Source: RGIG1828 sp045654685 (lineage in GTDB: Bacteria > Bacillota > Clostridia > UMGS1810). Taken from it: a DNA stretch of 64,000 nt. Location: positions 4,710-68,709 of the forward strand of contig JAZONV010000010.1 in NCBI GenBank assembly GCA_045654685.1, read 5' to 3'. The notes under the pieces are model-generated. The model ran no database searches. It saw only the letters and a program-made list of their open reading frames with translations, and was not told the DNA's origin. A program made the translations under genes and the position numbers. This document shows, in pieces, positions 41,943 through 50,826 of this stretch; position 1 is the first letter of the stretch, and each line of letters starts with the position of its first letter.

Positions 41943-42682
41943 TTTTTTGATTTTCCCAAAAGGGAATTTTTGTATTCTCTTGGGGATTTACCAATTATGT
42001 TTTTAAATTTTTTTGAAAAATATATGTAGTCATCATATCCGCATTTTTCAGCCACTTGTTCTAATGTCAGAGTGTTTGAATATATGTCAATAAGAAAAAT
42101 GGCGTGTTTTATTCTCACGTCAGTTACAAATGAACCGGGAGTTTTCCCGGTTATTTTTTTGAATTGTGCTCTGATATAATCCTCGGCATACCCGCTGTCT
42201 GAAAGCAGGGAGGACACTTTGAAGTCGGGATTTGAAAAATTGTTCACAACGCCCGATGTAATCAAATTTACTGTTTTATAAATATCATCTTCAAAGTTCA
42301 TGCGAAGGAGAATATAATGAACATAAGAAAGACAAAGTTGTGAGAGATATTTTGTGTTGCCGGAACGGTTGTCGTATATTATTTTTGCAAGATTTGCGGC
42401 TTCATTTCTTTCGTTGTCAGATAGCGTGACAATTTCGGGAAAACCCATAAGACCATAAAAATCGCCTGATATGGATATGTTTTTGAATCCGTTTTCAGAT
42501 ACGGAACCATGCAATATTCCCGGAGGAACAATAATGATGCTTCCCGGTCTGAAAGGATAATCCTTGTGAGTGGATTTTAAATATCCGTTACCCTCAAGAT
42601 ATAACATGATTTCATAATTGGTATGTTTGTGTATGGGATATTGTTTAACGCCATCTGCCGTCTGATTGATTTTTAGATTCAT
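41939..42682 (-). CDS. AraC-family transcriptional regulator with cupin sensor
   Basis: A 247-residue activator. The N-terminal AraC-type cupin has 'YPIHKHTNYEIMLYLEGNG' and 'PGSIIIVPPGILHG'. Two C-terminal helix-turn-helix motifs (about 150-240) end with the typical 'LEQVAEKCGYDDYIYFSKKFKNIIGKSPREY'. ATG 42682 has AGGTGA 6 nt upstream; an upstream extension to 42757 is rejected as it covers the promoter. It is divergent from a GH5 enzyme and a DMT exporter, which it most likely controls in response to a sugar. Confidence 0.9.
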   Translation of the reverse strand: MNLKINQTADGVKQYPIHKHTNYEIMLYLEGNGYLKSTHKDYPFRPGSIIIVPPGILHGSVSENGFKNISISGDFYGLMGFPEIVTLSDNERNEAANLAKIIYDNRSGNTKYLSQLCLSYVHYILLRMNFEDDIYKTVNLITSGVVNNFSNPDFKVSSLLSDSGYAEDYIRAQFKKITGKTPGSFVTDVRIKHAIFLIDIYSNTLTLEQVAEKCGYDDYIYFSKKFKNIIGKSPREYKNSLLGKSKN

Positions 42683-42697
42683 ATTATCACCTGTTTC

Positions 42698-42726
42698 ATA
42701 ATAACACAAATCTATCTTTTGTACAA
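42698..42726 (-). promoter_or_regulatory. promoter of the AraC-family gene; weak divergent promoter toward GH5
   Basis: Minus strand: TTGTAC (42721-42726), 17-nt spacer, TATTAT (42698-42703). In the other direction there is a TAAAAT (42769-42774) but no good -35, as expected of an activator-dependent promoter for the GH5 gene. Confidence 0.55.
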
Positions 42727-42807
42727 GTTGTTTTATGAAAAAACATACCTTAATCAATGGGGAAATGGTAAAATATCAATATGTGTTAAAGAAAAGGAGA
42801 AAATTTC

Positions 42808-43899
42808 ATGAAAAAGATAGAATGTTTGAAGTGTGGAATGGGAATAGGCGGGTGGCTCACAAATTACAAGCGTTTCAACGTTTTGCCGCCTGATAAAAGA
42901 ATGCTTATCACAATAGGAGATATGGAACATTTTGAAACGTATATAACAGAAGATGATATTGCCTATATTGCATCTCTCGGAATGGATCATGTGCGTCTTG
43001 GTTTTGACCAGATTGTAGTAGAGGAAAGCCCTTATTCATACAGGGGAAATATCGTAGCCATTTTGAAGAATTTTGTTGAGTGGTGCAAAAAGTATAATCT
43101 TCGTCCCATACTGAATATGCACAAAGCCATAGGAAACTATTGCGACATTTTAGAAGAAAAAGGTCTCATGAAAGATGATGAACTTCAAAAAAGGTTTATA
43201 GCCTTGTGGGAAATGCTCGAAAAAGAATTTTCGAATGATACATGGGTAATTTTTGAACTTTTAAATGAGGTTGTAAATTCTGATGCCGATTCCTGGAATT
43301 CTCTTGCATCAAGGACGATAGATGCAATAAGAAACCTCAATAAAGAAAGACTTTTAATAGTAGGGGGAATAGAGTGGAACAATCCTCCGGGACTTGATTA
43401 TGTAAAAGTATATGATGATGAAAATATAGTGTATACATTCCATTGTTATGCACCTCATGAATTTACACATCAGCAAGGTGTCCTTCAGTCTGAACAATTA
43501 AGTTATAACCGTAAAATGCCATATCCTACAGACGATATTGAACGATATAGAGATTACCACAGATTTTTCGGGAAAAATGATGTGTATGCAGACATTGACA
43601 GGATGGATATTGAATATCTGAAAAAATATCTTGAACCGGCAAAACGTTTCATAGAAAGACATCCCGATAAAGTACTTTGGTGTGGTGAGTTTGGAACAAT
43701 CAGACATTGTAACATAAAGTATCGTGAAAACTGGATGCGTGATATGATAACAATTTTAAAAGAGTGGGATATTCCATACTGCGTATGGAACTATTTAAGC
43801 ACTCCCAACGACGGAAACAGATTCAGTCTTGTTGATGATGACAGCAGAAAAATCCTTTCGGAAGAACTCGGAAGAATTATAAAAGGTGATGTTCTGTGA
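42808..43899 (+). CDS. Glycoside hydrolase family 5-like enzyme, cytoplasmic
   Basis: A 363-residue TIM-barrel glycosidase of clan GH-A. The acid/base Glu is E154 in 'FELLNEV' (Asn153-Glu154), and the nucleophile is E294 in 'LWCGEFGT'. 'LGMDHVRLGFD' (about 57-67), 'LNMHKA' (His) and 'YTFHCYAPHEFT' are the other active-site strands. It has no signal peptide, so it must act on imported oligosaccharides or glycosides. Substrate is not determinable (beta-glucan, mannan or a glucoside). AAAGGAG precedes ATG 42808. It is the first gene of a two-gene unit divergent from an AraC regulator. Confidence 0.85.
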   Translation: MKKIECLKCGMGIGGWLTNYKRFNVLPPDKRMLITIGDMEHFETYITEDDIAYIASLGMDHVRLGFDQIVVEESPYSYRGNIVAILKNFVEWCKKYNLRPILNMHKAIGNYCDILEEKGLMKDDELQKRFIALWEMLEKEFSNDTWVIFELLNEVVNSDADSWNSLASRTIDAIRNLNKERLLIVGGIEWNNPPGLDYVKVYDDENIVYTFHCYAPHEFTHQQGVLQSEQLSYNRKMPYPTDDIERYRDYHRFFGKNDVYADIDRMDIEYLKKYLEPAKRFIERHPDKVLWCGEFGTIRHCNIKYRENWMRDMITILKEWDIPYCVWNYLSTPNDGNRFSLVDDDSRKILSEELGRIIKGDVL

Positions 43900-44762
43900 T
43901 TATATTTCTTTTTTGCTTAACAATCGCTTTTTCAACTGCAAGAAATGTTCTATCAAAAAATATTTCACAGCTTTCATTCGGCACAAAAAGATTTTATCTT
44001 TCTCAGGCGGTGCTCTTTTTCCTTGGCGGAATTGCACTCATTTTGTTTTCAGAAAACATATCCAAAGGCATTTCATACGAAACATTATTTTATTCTGTCA
44101 TATACGGCACACTTTTGATAACATCCCAATATTTTTATACCATATCCCTCAAAAACGGAAACATAGGAATTTGTTCAATCATATACTCTCTCGGATTCAT
44201 ATTCCCCACCATATCGGGAAGTCTTTTCTGGGATGAATATGTGTCTTTCTGGAATGTAGTTGGAATACTGTTTGTTTTCCCTGCAATTGCAATTTCGGGA
44301 ATGGATGGGTGCGATTCAAAGAAAAAAAGCGGCAACAAAGGCTACATAGTTCCTCTCATAATTGCAATGATTTCGTCAGGCGGACTTGGAGTGATGCAAA
44401 AAATTCAGCAAAAGTCGGCACATAGTGATGAAATGGAGATTTTTGTTATAGTGGCTTTTGTTTTTGCATCTTTGGTGTCTATGATATTTTATCTTTTTGC
44501 AAAAAAAGAAAATGAAAAAACGTCAGGTAACATGCTCCGTATTTCCGCTATAGTCGGAGTGTCTTTCGGAATTTCCAATTTGTTGAATACAAGTCTTGCA
44601 GGCAAACTTGACAGCGCAGTATTTTTCCCTGTCCTTAACATAAGCAGGATAATTGTATCTATGATTTTGGGAATTGCATTCTATAACGAGAAAATTTCCA
44701 AAAAAGATATTTATGTATTGGCTCTTGGTATTGCATCAATAATATTTATTACAGTTTTGTAA
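43896..44762 (+). CDS. EamA/DMT-family transporter
   Basis: A 288-residue membrane protein with ten predicted helices in two EamA repeats (about 1-135 and 148-288). GTG 43896 overlaps the GH5 stop codon in a GTGA junction, so the two are translationally coupled. Sugar, nucleotide-sugar and metabolite exporters are in this superfamily. Pairing with a cytoplasmic glycosidase suggests it moves a sugar or glycoside, or the by-product of its cleavage; direction and substrate are unknown. Confidence 0.78.
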   Translation: MIIFLFCLTIAFSTARNVLSKNISQLSFGTKRFYLSQAVLFFLGGIALILFSENISKGISYETLFYSVIYGTLLITSQYFYTISLKNGNIGICSIIYSLGFIFPTISGSLFWDEYVSFWNVVGILFVFPAIAISGMDGCDSKKKSGNKGYIVPLIIAMISSGGLGVMQKIQQKSAHSDEMEIFVIVAFVFASLVSMIFYLFAKKENEKTSGNMLRISAIVGVSFGISNLLNTSLAGKLDSAVFFPVLNISRIIVSMILGIAFYNEKISKKDIYVLALGIASIIFITVL

Positions 44763-44790
44763 AAATAGCGGTTTCAAATTCATGCATATA

Positions 44791-44819
44791 TTGACATCCT
44801 TTGGAATATAGTGTAAAAT
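44791..44819 (+). promoter_or_regulatory. promoter of fbp overlapped by an inverted repeat
   Basis: TTGACA (44791-44796), 17-nt spacer, TAAAAT (44814-44819). GACATCCTTT (44793-44802, overlapping the -35) is the exact inverse of AAAGGATGTC (44841-44850, overlapping the ribosome site). Confidence 0.75.
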
Positions 44820-44855
44820 CATTGTAAATAAATACAACAGAAAGGATGTCTCTTA

Positions 44856-46814
44856 TTGAGCAGTAAAGTTTATGCATTGGAGTATCTTGACCTTTTAGCA
44901 AAAGACTATCCAACAATTCAGTCAGTTTCAACCGAAATTATAAACCTGAAAGCAATTTTGAATCTTCCCAAAGGAACAGAGCATTTTATAAGTGATCTCC
45001 ACGGGGAACATGACTCTGTGCTTCATGTAATAAAAAGTGCTTCAGGAGTTATAAAAAGTAAAATTGATGATTTGTATACCAACACGTTGTCTGAATCAGA
45101 ACGAAAACTTCTCGCAACCATTGTATATTATCCTGAACAAAAACTGTATTATCTTAAACAAAAAGGTAAGCTTACAGATGAATGGTATTCTCTGACACTC
45201 ATAAGACTGGTAGAACTATGCCGAAAGGCGGCATCAAAATATACTCGTTCAAAGGTCAGAAAAGCGATGCCTAAAGATTTTGCATATATACTTGATGAAC
45301 TTCTACACACAGAGGATTCTGAGATAAATAAGCACGACTATTATATGAGAATCATAAGTTCCATTATAGAAATTGGCAGAGCGGATGCTTTTGTCATAGC
45401 TCTGTCTGACCTGATAAGACGTCTTTCTATAGATCATCTTCACATCCTTGGAGATATATTTGACAGAGGCCCCAGACCGGATATTATAATGGAAGAACTT
45501 ATGAATTATCATTCTATAGATATTCAATGGGGAAACCACGATATAGAATGGATTGGTGCAGCTTCGGGGAATGATGCTCTGATTGCAAATGTGGTCAGAA
45601 ACTCTCTTCGGTATAACAATCTTGATGTTCTTGAAATAGGCTATGGGATTAACACAAGAACTCTGGCAAATTTTGCAAATAATGTGTATAAGAACGACCT
45701 GTGCGAAAGATTCTTACCTCTGGACTCCCGCAAGAAGATTATAAAAACAAGAGATACTCTGCTTATAGCAAAAATGCATAAGGCAATAAGTATTATACAG
45801 TTTAAACTTGAATCGCAAATAATAGAGGCTCATCCCGAATATGAAATGGATGAACGTGATTTAATAAAATACATTGATACTGATAAAAAAGAAGTAGTAA
45901 TCGGAGGAAGAGTATATCCGCTTTCTGATGCAGATTTTCCCACTCTTGATGTGAATAATCCTGCAAAACTGACAGATGACGAGAAAAATGTGATATCTTC
46001 ATTAAGACGTTCATTCATTCATTCTGACAAACTTCAGAATCATATTAGATTTCTCATTGCAAAAGGCGGAATGTATAAGATTTTCAATGGAAATCTTTTG
46101 TTCCATGGGTGTATTCCCATGGATAATAAAGGTGAATTTGAATCGGTTTATTTTTTTGATACACATCTCAAAGGACGGGAGTATCTTGATTATGCCGACA
46201 AACTTGTGAGAAACATATATCTTTCAAAATCGGGTGATATTTCTTCTGATTTTTTGTGGTATCTTTGGTGCGGAAATAAATCTCCCTTGTATGGAAAAGA
46301 TTCCTACAGAATTTTTGAAAGATATTTTATTGATGATGAAAAAACTCACAAAGAGAAAAAGAATGACTATTATGAGCATATTGAAAAACCATCAGTCTGC
46401 CGGAAAATTTTTGAGGATTTTGGCATTGGTTGTAATGGTTCGCATATAATAAACGGTCATGTCCCCGTGCGTACCGGAAAAGGTGAAAGTCCAATAAAAG
46501 CAGATGGAAGACTCTTTGTTATAGATGGTGGGTTTTCAAGACCGTATCAGATAACAACCGGAATTGCAGGCTACACGCTCATAAATAATTCTTACGGCTT
46601 TTCGATCACCGCACACGAGCCATTTACAGGACTTTCAGATGTTTTGGAAAATGATTTTGATCTTCACTCCTCAAGGACAATAATAGATGTTAACGCAAAA
46701 CGAAGACAAGTGAAAGATACAGATATTGGAAATAGCATTTCAGGAAGAATCGGGGTTTTAACAGAACTCCTTGAAGCATATAAAAAAGGTTTGCTTCGTG
46801 AACATATCAAATGA
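44856..46814 (+). CDS. fbp: Fructose-1,6-bisphosphatase, class III
   Basis: A 652-residue Firmicute-type (YydE/Fbp class III) manganese-dependent phosphatase of gluconeogenesis. The metallophosphoesterase motifs are 'FISDLHGEHDS' (about residues 43-53), 'LGDIFDRGPRPD' (about 198-209), 'WGNHDIEW' (about 225-232) and 'IINGHVPVRTGKGE' (about 530). The start is TTG 44856 after an AAAGGATG site. It is transcribed alone, convergent with the minus-strand phosphatase gene; no strong terminator is evident in the 26-bp gap. With ppdK in the same window it supports reversible glycolysis. Confidence 0.95.
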   Translation: MSSKVYALEYLDLLAKDYPTIQSVSTEIINLKAILNLPKGTEHFISDLHGEHDSVLHVIKSASGVIKSKIDDLYTNTLSESERKLLATIVYYPEQKLYYLKQKGKLTDEWYSLTLIRLVELCRKAASKYTRSKVRKAMPKDFAYILDELLHTEDSEINKHDYYMRIISSIIEIGRADAFVIALSDLIRRLSIDHLHILGDIFDRGPRPDIIMEELMNYHSIDIQWGNHDIEWIGAASGNDALIANVVRNSLRYNNLDVLEIGYGINTRTLANFANNVYKNDLCERFLPLDSRKKIIKTRDTLLIAKMHKAISIIQFKLESQIIEAHPEYEMDERDLIKYIDTDKKEVVIGGRVYPLSDADFPTLDVNNPAKLTDDEKNVISSLRRSFIHSDKLQNHIRFLIAKGGMYKIFNGNLLFHGCIPMDNKGEFESVYFFDTHLKGREYLDYADKLVRNIYLSKSGDISSDFLWYLWCGNKSPLYGKDSYRIFERYFIDDEKTHKEKKNDYYEHIEKPSVCRKIFEDFGIGCNGSHIINGHVPVRTGKGESPIKADGRLFVIDGGFSRPYQITTGIAGYTLINNSYGFSITAHEPFTGLSDVLENDFDLHSSRTIIDVNAKRRQVKDTDIGNSISGRIGVLTELLEAYKKGLLREHIK

Positions 46815-46840
46815 TATGCCAAAAAACAAACCTTTGAATT

Positions 46841-47290
46841 CTATTTTTTTAAAGTTTTCAAAAGACCGGCACAACCTTTTTTCACATCTTCATATGTTAA
46901 GTCGAAATCTCCGGTATACCATGGATCGCTGATATCTCCGCCATCTGCAAAATCAAGAAGTTTACACAGTTTGCCGCAAGTGTCATTTCCAATGATTCTT
47001 GCGGCATTTCTTATGTTATATGAGTCCATGCATACAAGATAGTCAAAATTGTCATAATCTTCTTTTTTCAGTTGAACGGCATGTTTTCCTTCATATGAAA
47101 TTCCGAGGCCATCCAGAATTTTTCTTGTGCCTCTGTGAGGAGGGTTCCCGATTTCCTCTGTGCTTGTTGCAGAAGAGGCAACAAAAATTTTGTCTGATAA
47201 TCCTTCTCTTTCAACCATGTCTTTCATAATAAATTCTGCCATTGGACTTCTGCAAATGTTTCCGTGGCATATAAACATAATCTTAATCAT
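46841..47290 (-). CDS. Low molecular weight protein-tyrosine phosphatase
   Basis: A 149-residue LMW-PTP. The P-loop C-x5-R is at the start, 'FICHGNICRSPMAEF' (Cys9, Arg15), and the general-acid Asp is in 'ISDPWYTGDFD' (about residue 121). In Firmicutes these enzymes dephosphorylate protein tyrosine or arginine residues. ATG 47290 has GGAG upstream and overlaps the end of rluD by 8 bp, so the genes lspA-rluD-LMW phosphatase are co-translated. Confidence 0.9.
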   Translation of the reverse strand: MIKIMFICHGNICRSPMAEFIMKDMVEREGLSDKIFVASSATSTEEIGNPPHRGTRKILDGLGISYEGKHAVQLKKEDYDNFDYLVCMDSYNIRNAARIIGNDTCGKLCKLLDFADGGDISDPWYTGDFDLTYEDVKKGCAGLLKTLKK

Positions 47291-48200
47291 CAATTTCTCC
47301 ATTCCCTCTCAAATTATCCAAAAGTTTTAAAAATTTTTCGGGGGGTTCTTTTGAAAATTCCATATATTCTTTCGTGACGGGATGAACAAATCCGATAACT
47401 CTTGCATGCAGAGCCTGACCTTTAAGCTCAAACGAATCGGATGGGGCATACATGGGATCACCCATAACAGGGTGCCCGATATATTTCATATGAACCCTTA
47501 TCTGATGAGTTCTTCCTGTTTCAAGAACGCATTTCACCAAGGTTGCTTTTTCAAAATATTCCAGAACTTCAAAATGAGTAACTGCTTTTTTTGAATTTAT
47601 GGGAGTCACTGCCATTTTAAGTCTGTTGGAAATATCTCTTCCTATGGGAGCGTCAACTATTCCCTTTTTTGTTTTGATAATCCCTTCGCAAACACAAATA
47701 TATTCACGCTTAACTGTCTTTTCGCTTATTTGTTCCGATAATGACAGATGAGCCTCATTTGTCTTTGCAATAAGTAAAAGACCTGATGTGTCTTTGTCAA
47801 TTCTGTGAACAATTCCCGGTCTCATAACGCCGTTAATTCCGCTCAAGTTTTCTCCGCAATGAAACATGACTGCGTTAACAAGTGTTCCTGAATAATTACC
47901 CGGTGCAGGGTGCACAACCATTCCCTGGGGCTTATTCACCACGATCAGACTTTCGTCTTCATAGACAATATCAAGTGGGATATCTTCCGGAACAATGTTT
48001 GCATTTTCCGGCTCCGGCACTTCAATATCTATTGTCTCGCCCTTCTTTAATTTGTAGTTGGTTTTCACGCATTTTCCGTTTACGGTAATGTTCCCTGAGT
48101 CTATAAGTTTCTGAATCATAGCACGGGTGAGACCGTCCACCGATATATATTTATCTATTCTTGTTCCGCCTTCTTCACATACAAGTGTTATCTTTTCCAT
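47283..48200 (-). CDS. rluD: RluD-family 23S rRNA pseudouridine synthase
   Basis: A 305-residue RluA/RluD-type pseudouridine synthase. It has an N-terminal S4 RNA-binding domain ('TRIDKYISVDGLTRAMIQKLI', about residues 13-33) and a catalytic domain with the active Asp in 'HRIDKDTSGLLLIAKT' (about 135-150) and 'GRTHQIRVHMKYIGHPVMGD' (about 225-244). The Bacillus equivalent is YlyB, which also follows lspA. Two close ATGs exist (48206 and 48200); GAGG spacing favours 48200. It overlaps lspA by 26 bp. Confidence 0.92.
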   Translation of the reverse strand: MEKITLVCEEGGTRIDKYISVDGLTRAMIQKLIDSGNITVNGKCVKTNYKLKKGETIDIEVPEPENANIVPEDIPLDIVYEDESLIVVNKPQGMVVHPAPGNYSGTLVNAVMFHCGENLSGINGVMRPGIVHRIDKDTSGLLLIAKTNEAHLSLSEQISEKTVKREYICVCEGIIKTKKGIVDAPIGRDISNRLKMAVTPINSKKAVTHFEVLEYFEKATLVKCVLETGRTHQIRVHMKYIGHPVMGDPMYAPSDSFELKGQALHARVIGFVHPVTKEYMEFSKEPPEKFLKLLDNLRGNGEIDD

Positions 48201-48678
48201 CGTCATTTTCCTCATCTGAAGTTTTTATGTTTTTTTCATCATTGTCAAAAAATATAACATAAATACAAAGCAATATGCATCCGACAACAATCAGGCAATC
48301 CGCAAAATTAAACACGGGATATTCTATAAATGTCACTTCAATCATATCCACAACATATCCTCTGAAAATTCTGTCAACAAGATTTCCCAAGGCTCCTGCA
48401 TTGATTAACATAACAGAGATTTTTTCAAGACCATGTTTCATTGGACGTTTTTTGAAATACCAAAATTCCAGAGCAAAAATAACAAAAGTCACAATAATAA
48501 AAACAGATATATGACCGTTAAAAATGCTCCAGGGTCCACCGGTATTATGGTGTCTTGTGAAATCAAGCACACCTTTAATGACAGTTACAGATTCATACAG
48601 ACTAAATTTATGAACTGTCAGATATTTTGTTATTTGATCGAAAATAATTAGCAATAATGCGCTGATTATATAAAACAT
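48175..48678 (-). CDS. lspA: Lipoprotein signal peptidase (SPase II)
   Basis: A 167-residue membrane aspartic protease with four helices that cleaves prolipoproteins after lipidation. Catalytic Asp residues are in 'NLVDRIFRGYVVDMIEV' and 'FNFADCLIVVG' (about residues 110 and 130), and the 'HNTGGPWSIF' loop is the family's N-T-G-x-x-x-x-F. A highly charged C-terminal tail (Asp/Glu/Lys-rich, about 147-167) overlaps the start of rluD and is longer than usual. First gene of the lspA-rluD-phosphatase operon. Confidence 0.93.
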   Translation of the reverse strand: MFYIISALLLIIFDQITKYLTVHKFSLYESVTVIKGVLDFTRHHNTGGPWSIFNGHISVFIIVTFVIFALEFWYFKKRPMKHGLEKISVMLINAGALGNLVDRIFRGYVVDMIEVTFIEYPVFNFADCLIVVGCILLCIYVIFFDNDEKNIKTSDEENDDGKDNTCM

Positions 48679-48712
48679 AGTTCACCGCCTGAATTAAAAT
48701 CAAAATATATCA

Positions 48713-48748
48713 GGGGTGTAAAAAATTCGTTTGGATTTTTTACACCCC
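48713..48748 (-). terminator. hairpin between proS and lspA
   Basis: Strong stem GGGGTGTAAAAAAT / GATTTTTTACACCCC with an 8-nt loop, just after the proS stop. There is no clean T-run, so termination may be partial with some read-through into lspA. Confidence 0.6.
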
Positions 48749-48768
48749 ATGATTTTTAAAAGCAAGAG

Positions 48769-50472
48769 TTATTTGTTTTCGTTGATGTAGGATATTGCAG
48801 CAGAAATTGCATCTTCTGCACTCATTTCTGCCATTTCATAACCTTTTCTCTTTATAAACTCAACCTTATTTTCACTTGCACCTTTACCAACATTGATTCT
48901 TACGGGAATACCGATAAGGTCTGCATCTTTGAACTTAACGCCTGCGCGTTCATTTCTGTCATCAATCAATACATCAATGCCTTTTGATTTGAGTTCATTA
49001 TATATTTTTTCAGCGAGTTCTGCCTGCTCTTCATTTTTGGTGTTAACAGGAACAACAATAACATGATAGGGAGCAACAGATACGGGCCAAACAATACCGT
49101 TTTCGTCAGATGACTGTTCAATTATTGCCGCCATACATCTGCTGACACCAATACCATAACAACCCATAATCGGAGTCTGCTCTTTTCCGTTTTCATCAAG
49201 ATATGTGCATTTTAATGCATCGGTATATTTTGTGCCAAGTTTGAATATGTGACCGACTTCAATACCCTGACAGGTCTGAATTTTGTCGTTTTTACATTTT
49301 GGACAAATATCGCCAACTTCAATGTTTCTGAAATCACCAACAAATGTAGGTTCAAAATCTCTGCCCATATTAACATTTCTGAAGTGGTACATTGTTTCGT
49401 TTGCACCAACAACCATATTTTTCATCTGTGCAACTTCGGAGTCAACCAAAACATCAACTTTAATTCCGATAGGTCCTGCAAAACCAACTTGTGCATTTGT
49501 TGCTTCGAACACTTCTTCGGGAGATGCCATTTCAAGGTCTATTGCACCAAGGTGATTTGCAAGTTTTGTTTCGTTAACTTCTCTGTCACCTCTTACCATG
49601 ACAGCAACAATTTTGCCGTCTGCATTGTAGAGAAGAGTTTTTGCAAAGGCTTTTGCATCAGTTTCCAAAAATTCAACAAGTTCTTCAATGGTTCTTGAAT
49701 TGGGGGTATAAATCTTTTCCAATTCCTTTTCGGCTGCTGAAGAATTCAAATCTTCCGGTACACATGCCGCTTTTTCAATGTTTGAACAGAAACCGCAAGA
49801 GCAAAATGCTATTGTATCTTCACCAACGTCTGATTTAACCATGAATTCCTGTGAACCGGAACCACCCATTGCCCCTGAATCTGCATCAACAATAAGATAC
49901 TCAAGACCCATTTTGTCAAAAGCTTCTTTATATGCATCATACATATTCTGATATGAAATATCAAGACCTTTTTCATCTGTATCAAAACTGTATGCATCCT
50001 TCATTATGAATTCTCTGCTTCTTATAACACCGAATCTGGGACGTCTTTCATCTCTGTATTTTGTCTGAATCTGATAAAGTGTCATTGGGAGCTGTTTGTA
50101 TGATTTAACTGTGTTTTTAACAGTATCTGTAAAAATTTCTTCGTGTGTTGGTCCGAGGCAGAAATCTCTGTCGGCTCTGTCTTTGAGTCTGAACATTTCA
50201 GGACCAAACACAGTCCATCTTCCCGAATCTTCAAAATATTCCTTTGGAAGTACTGCAGACATAAGAAGTTCCTGGGCATCATGTGAGTCCATGGAATCTC
50301 TTACTATATTTTCAATTTTCTTTAACGCTTTGAGTCCCAATGGGAGATATGAATATATGCCTGATGCAAGTTTTCTTATAAGACCTGCTCTGAGCATCAA
50401 CTGATGGCTGGGAATTTCAGCCTCAGAGGGAACTTCTCTCAATGTGGGTAATAAATATTTTGATAATCTCAT
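48769..50472 (-). CDS. proS: Prolyl-tRNA synthetase (bacterial type with editing insertion)
   Basis: A 567-residue class IIa synthetase. It begins 'SKYLLPTLREVPSEAE' and has motif 1 around 'GIYSYLPLGLKALKK', motif 2 'KYRDERRPRFGVIRSREF' (about residues 136-153) and motif 3 'GCYGIGVSRCMAAI' (about 434-447). The INS domain for editing mis-charged alanine lies between motifs 2 and 3 (about 225-385). The C-terminal anticodon-binding domain follows. No T-box is present in the leader. ATG 50472 follows GAGG. Confidence 0.96.
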   Translation of the reverse strand: MRLSKYLLPTLREVPSEAEIPSHQLMLRAGLIRKLASGIYSYLPLGLKALKKIENIVRDSMDSHDAQELLMSAVLPKEYFEDSGRWTVFGPEMFRLKDRADRDFCLGPTHEEIFTDTVKNTVKSYKQLPMTLYQIQTKYRDERRPRFGVIRSREFIMKDAYSFDTDEKGLDISYQNMYDAYKEAFDKMGLEYLIVDADSGAMGGSGSQEFMVKSDVGEDTIAFCSCGFCSNIEKAACVPEDLNSSAAEKELEKIYTPNSRTIEELVEFLETDAKAFAKTLLYNADGKIVAVMVRGDREVNETKLANHLGAIDLEMASPEEVFEATNAQVGFAGPIGIKVDVLVDSEVAQMKNMVVGANETMYHFRNVNMGRDFEPTFVGDFRNIEVGDICPKCKNDKIQTCQGIEVGHIFKLGTKYTDALKCTYLDENGKEQTPIMGCYGIGVSRCMAAIIEQSSDENGIVWPVSVAPYHVIVVPVNTKNEEQAELAEKIYNELKSKGIDVLIDDRNERAGVKFKDADLIGIPVRINVGKGASENKVEFIKRKGYEMAEMSAEDAISAAISYINENK

Positions 50473-50515
50473 TTCAATTCCTCACTTCTATATGTAAAAA
50501 TACAAATACTACTAT

Positions 50516-50544
50516 ATTATAATAGATTTTACAGATTCTTTCAA
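50516..50544 (-). promoter_or_regulatory. promoter of proS
   Basis: Minus strand TTGAAA (50539-50544), 17-nt spacer, TATAAT (50516-50521). Confidence 0.75.
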
Positions 50545-50693
50545 GTCTTTTTTAAATAAATTTGCAAATTTTATTCAAACACAAAATTTGTTAAAAAATA
50601 GTCAATTTAATGTGTTGTTGTAAATGTACAAAAAGGTGAGAAATAAGACAGAAAATATTATAATCAAAAAATATAAAAAATGCCTTAAACCTA

Positions 50694-50722
50694 TTGACAA
50701 AACATATACAAAAGAATATAAT
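50694..50722 (+). promoter_or_regulatory. promoter of the potRABCD operon
   Basis: Consensus TTGACA (50694-50699), 17-nt spacer, consensus TATAAT (50717-50722). Two palindromes lie directly downstream. Between this and the proS promoter (50545-50693) I see only AT-rich DNA. Confidence 0.85.
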
Positions 50723-50725
50723 CAA

Positions 50726-50785
50726 GTTTAGTGTTCCTAAACAAAAAACTTACTATTAAATACAATCGGTTTAGAATCACTAAAC
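50726..50785 (+). promoter_or_regulatory. two palindromic operators, GTTTAG-N5-CTAAAC
   Basis: Identical half-sites occur twice: GTTTAG-TGTTC-CTAAAC (50726-50742) and GTTTAG-AATCA-CTAAAC (50769-50785). Centres are 43 bp apart, about four helical turns, so both lie on one face of the DNA. The first starts 4 bp after the -10, so binding would block transcription. They probably bind the XRE-cupin protein encoded next. Confidence 0.75.
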
Positions 50786-50826
50786 TTTGCAGTTAATATT
50801 ATAAAATTGCCGCGGAGGTGTTTTTT

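Noticed and set aside
50473..50826. T-box leader for proS
   Set aside because: The leader between the -10 (50516) and the ATG is about 40 nt and lacks the AGGGTGG T-box core.
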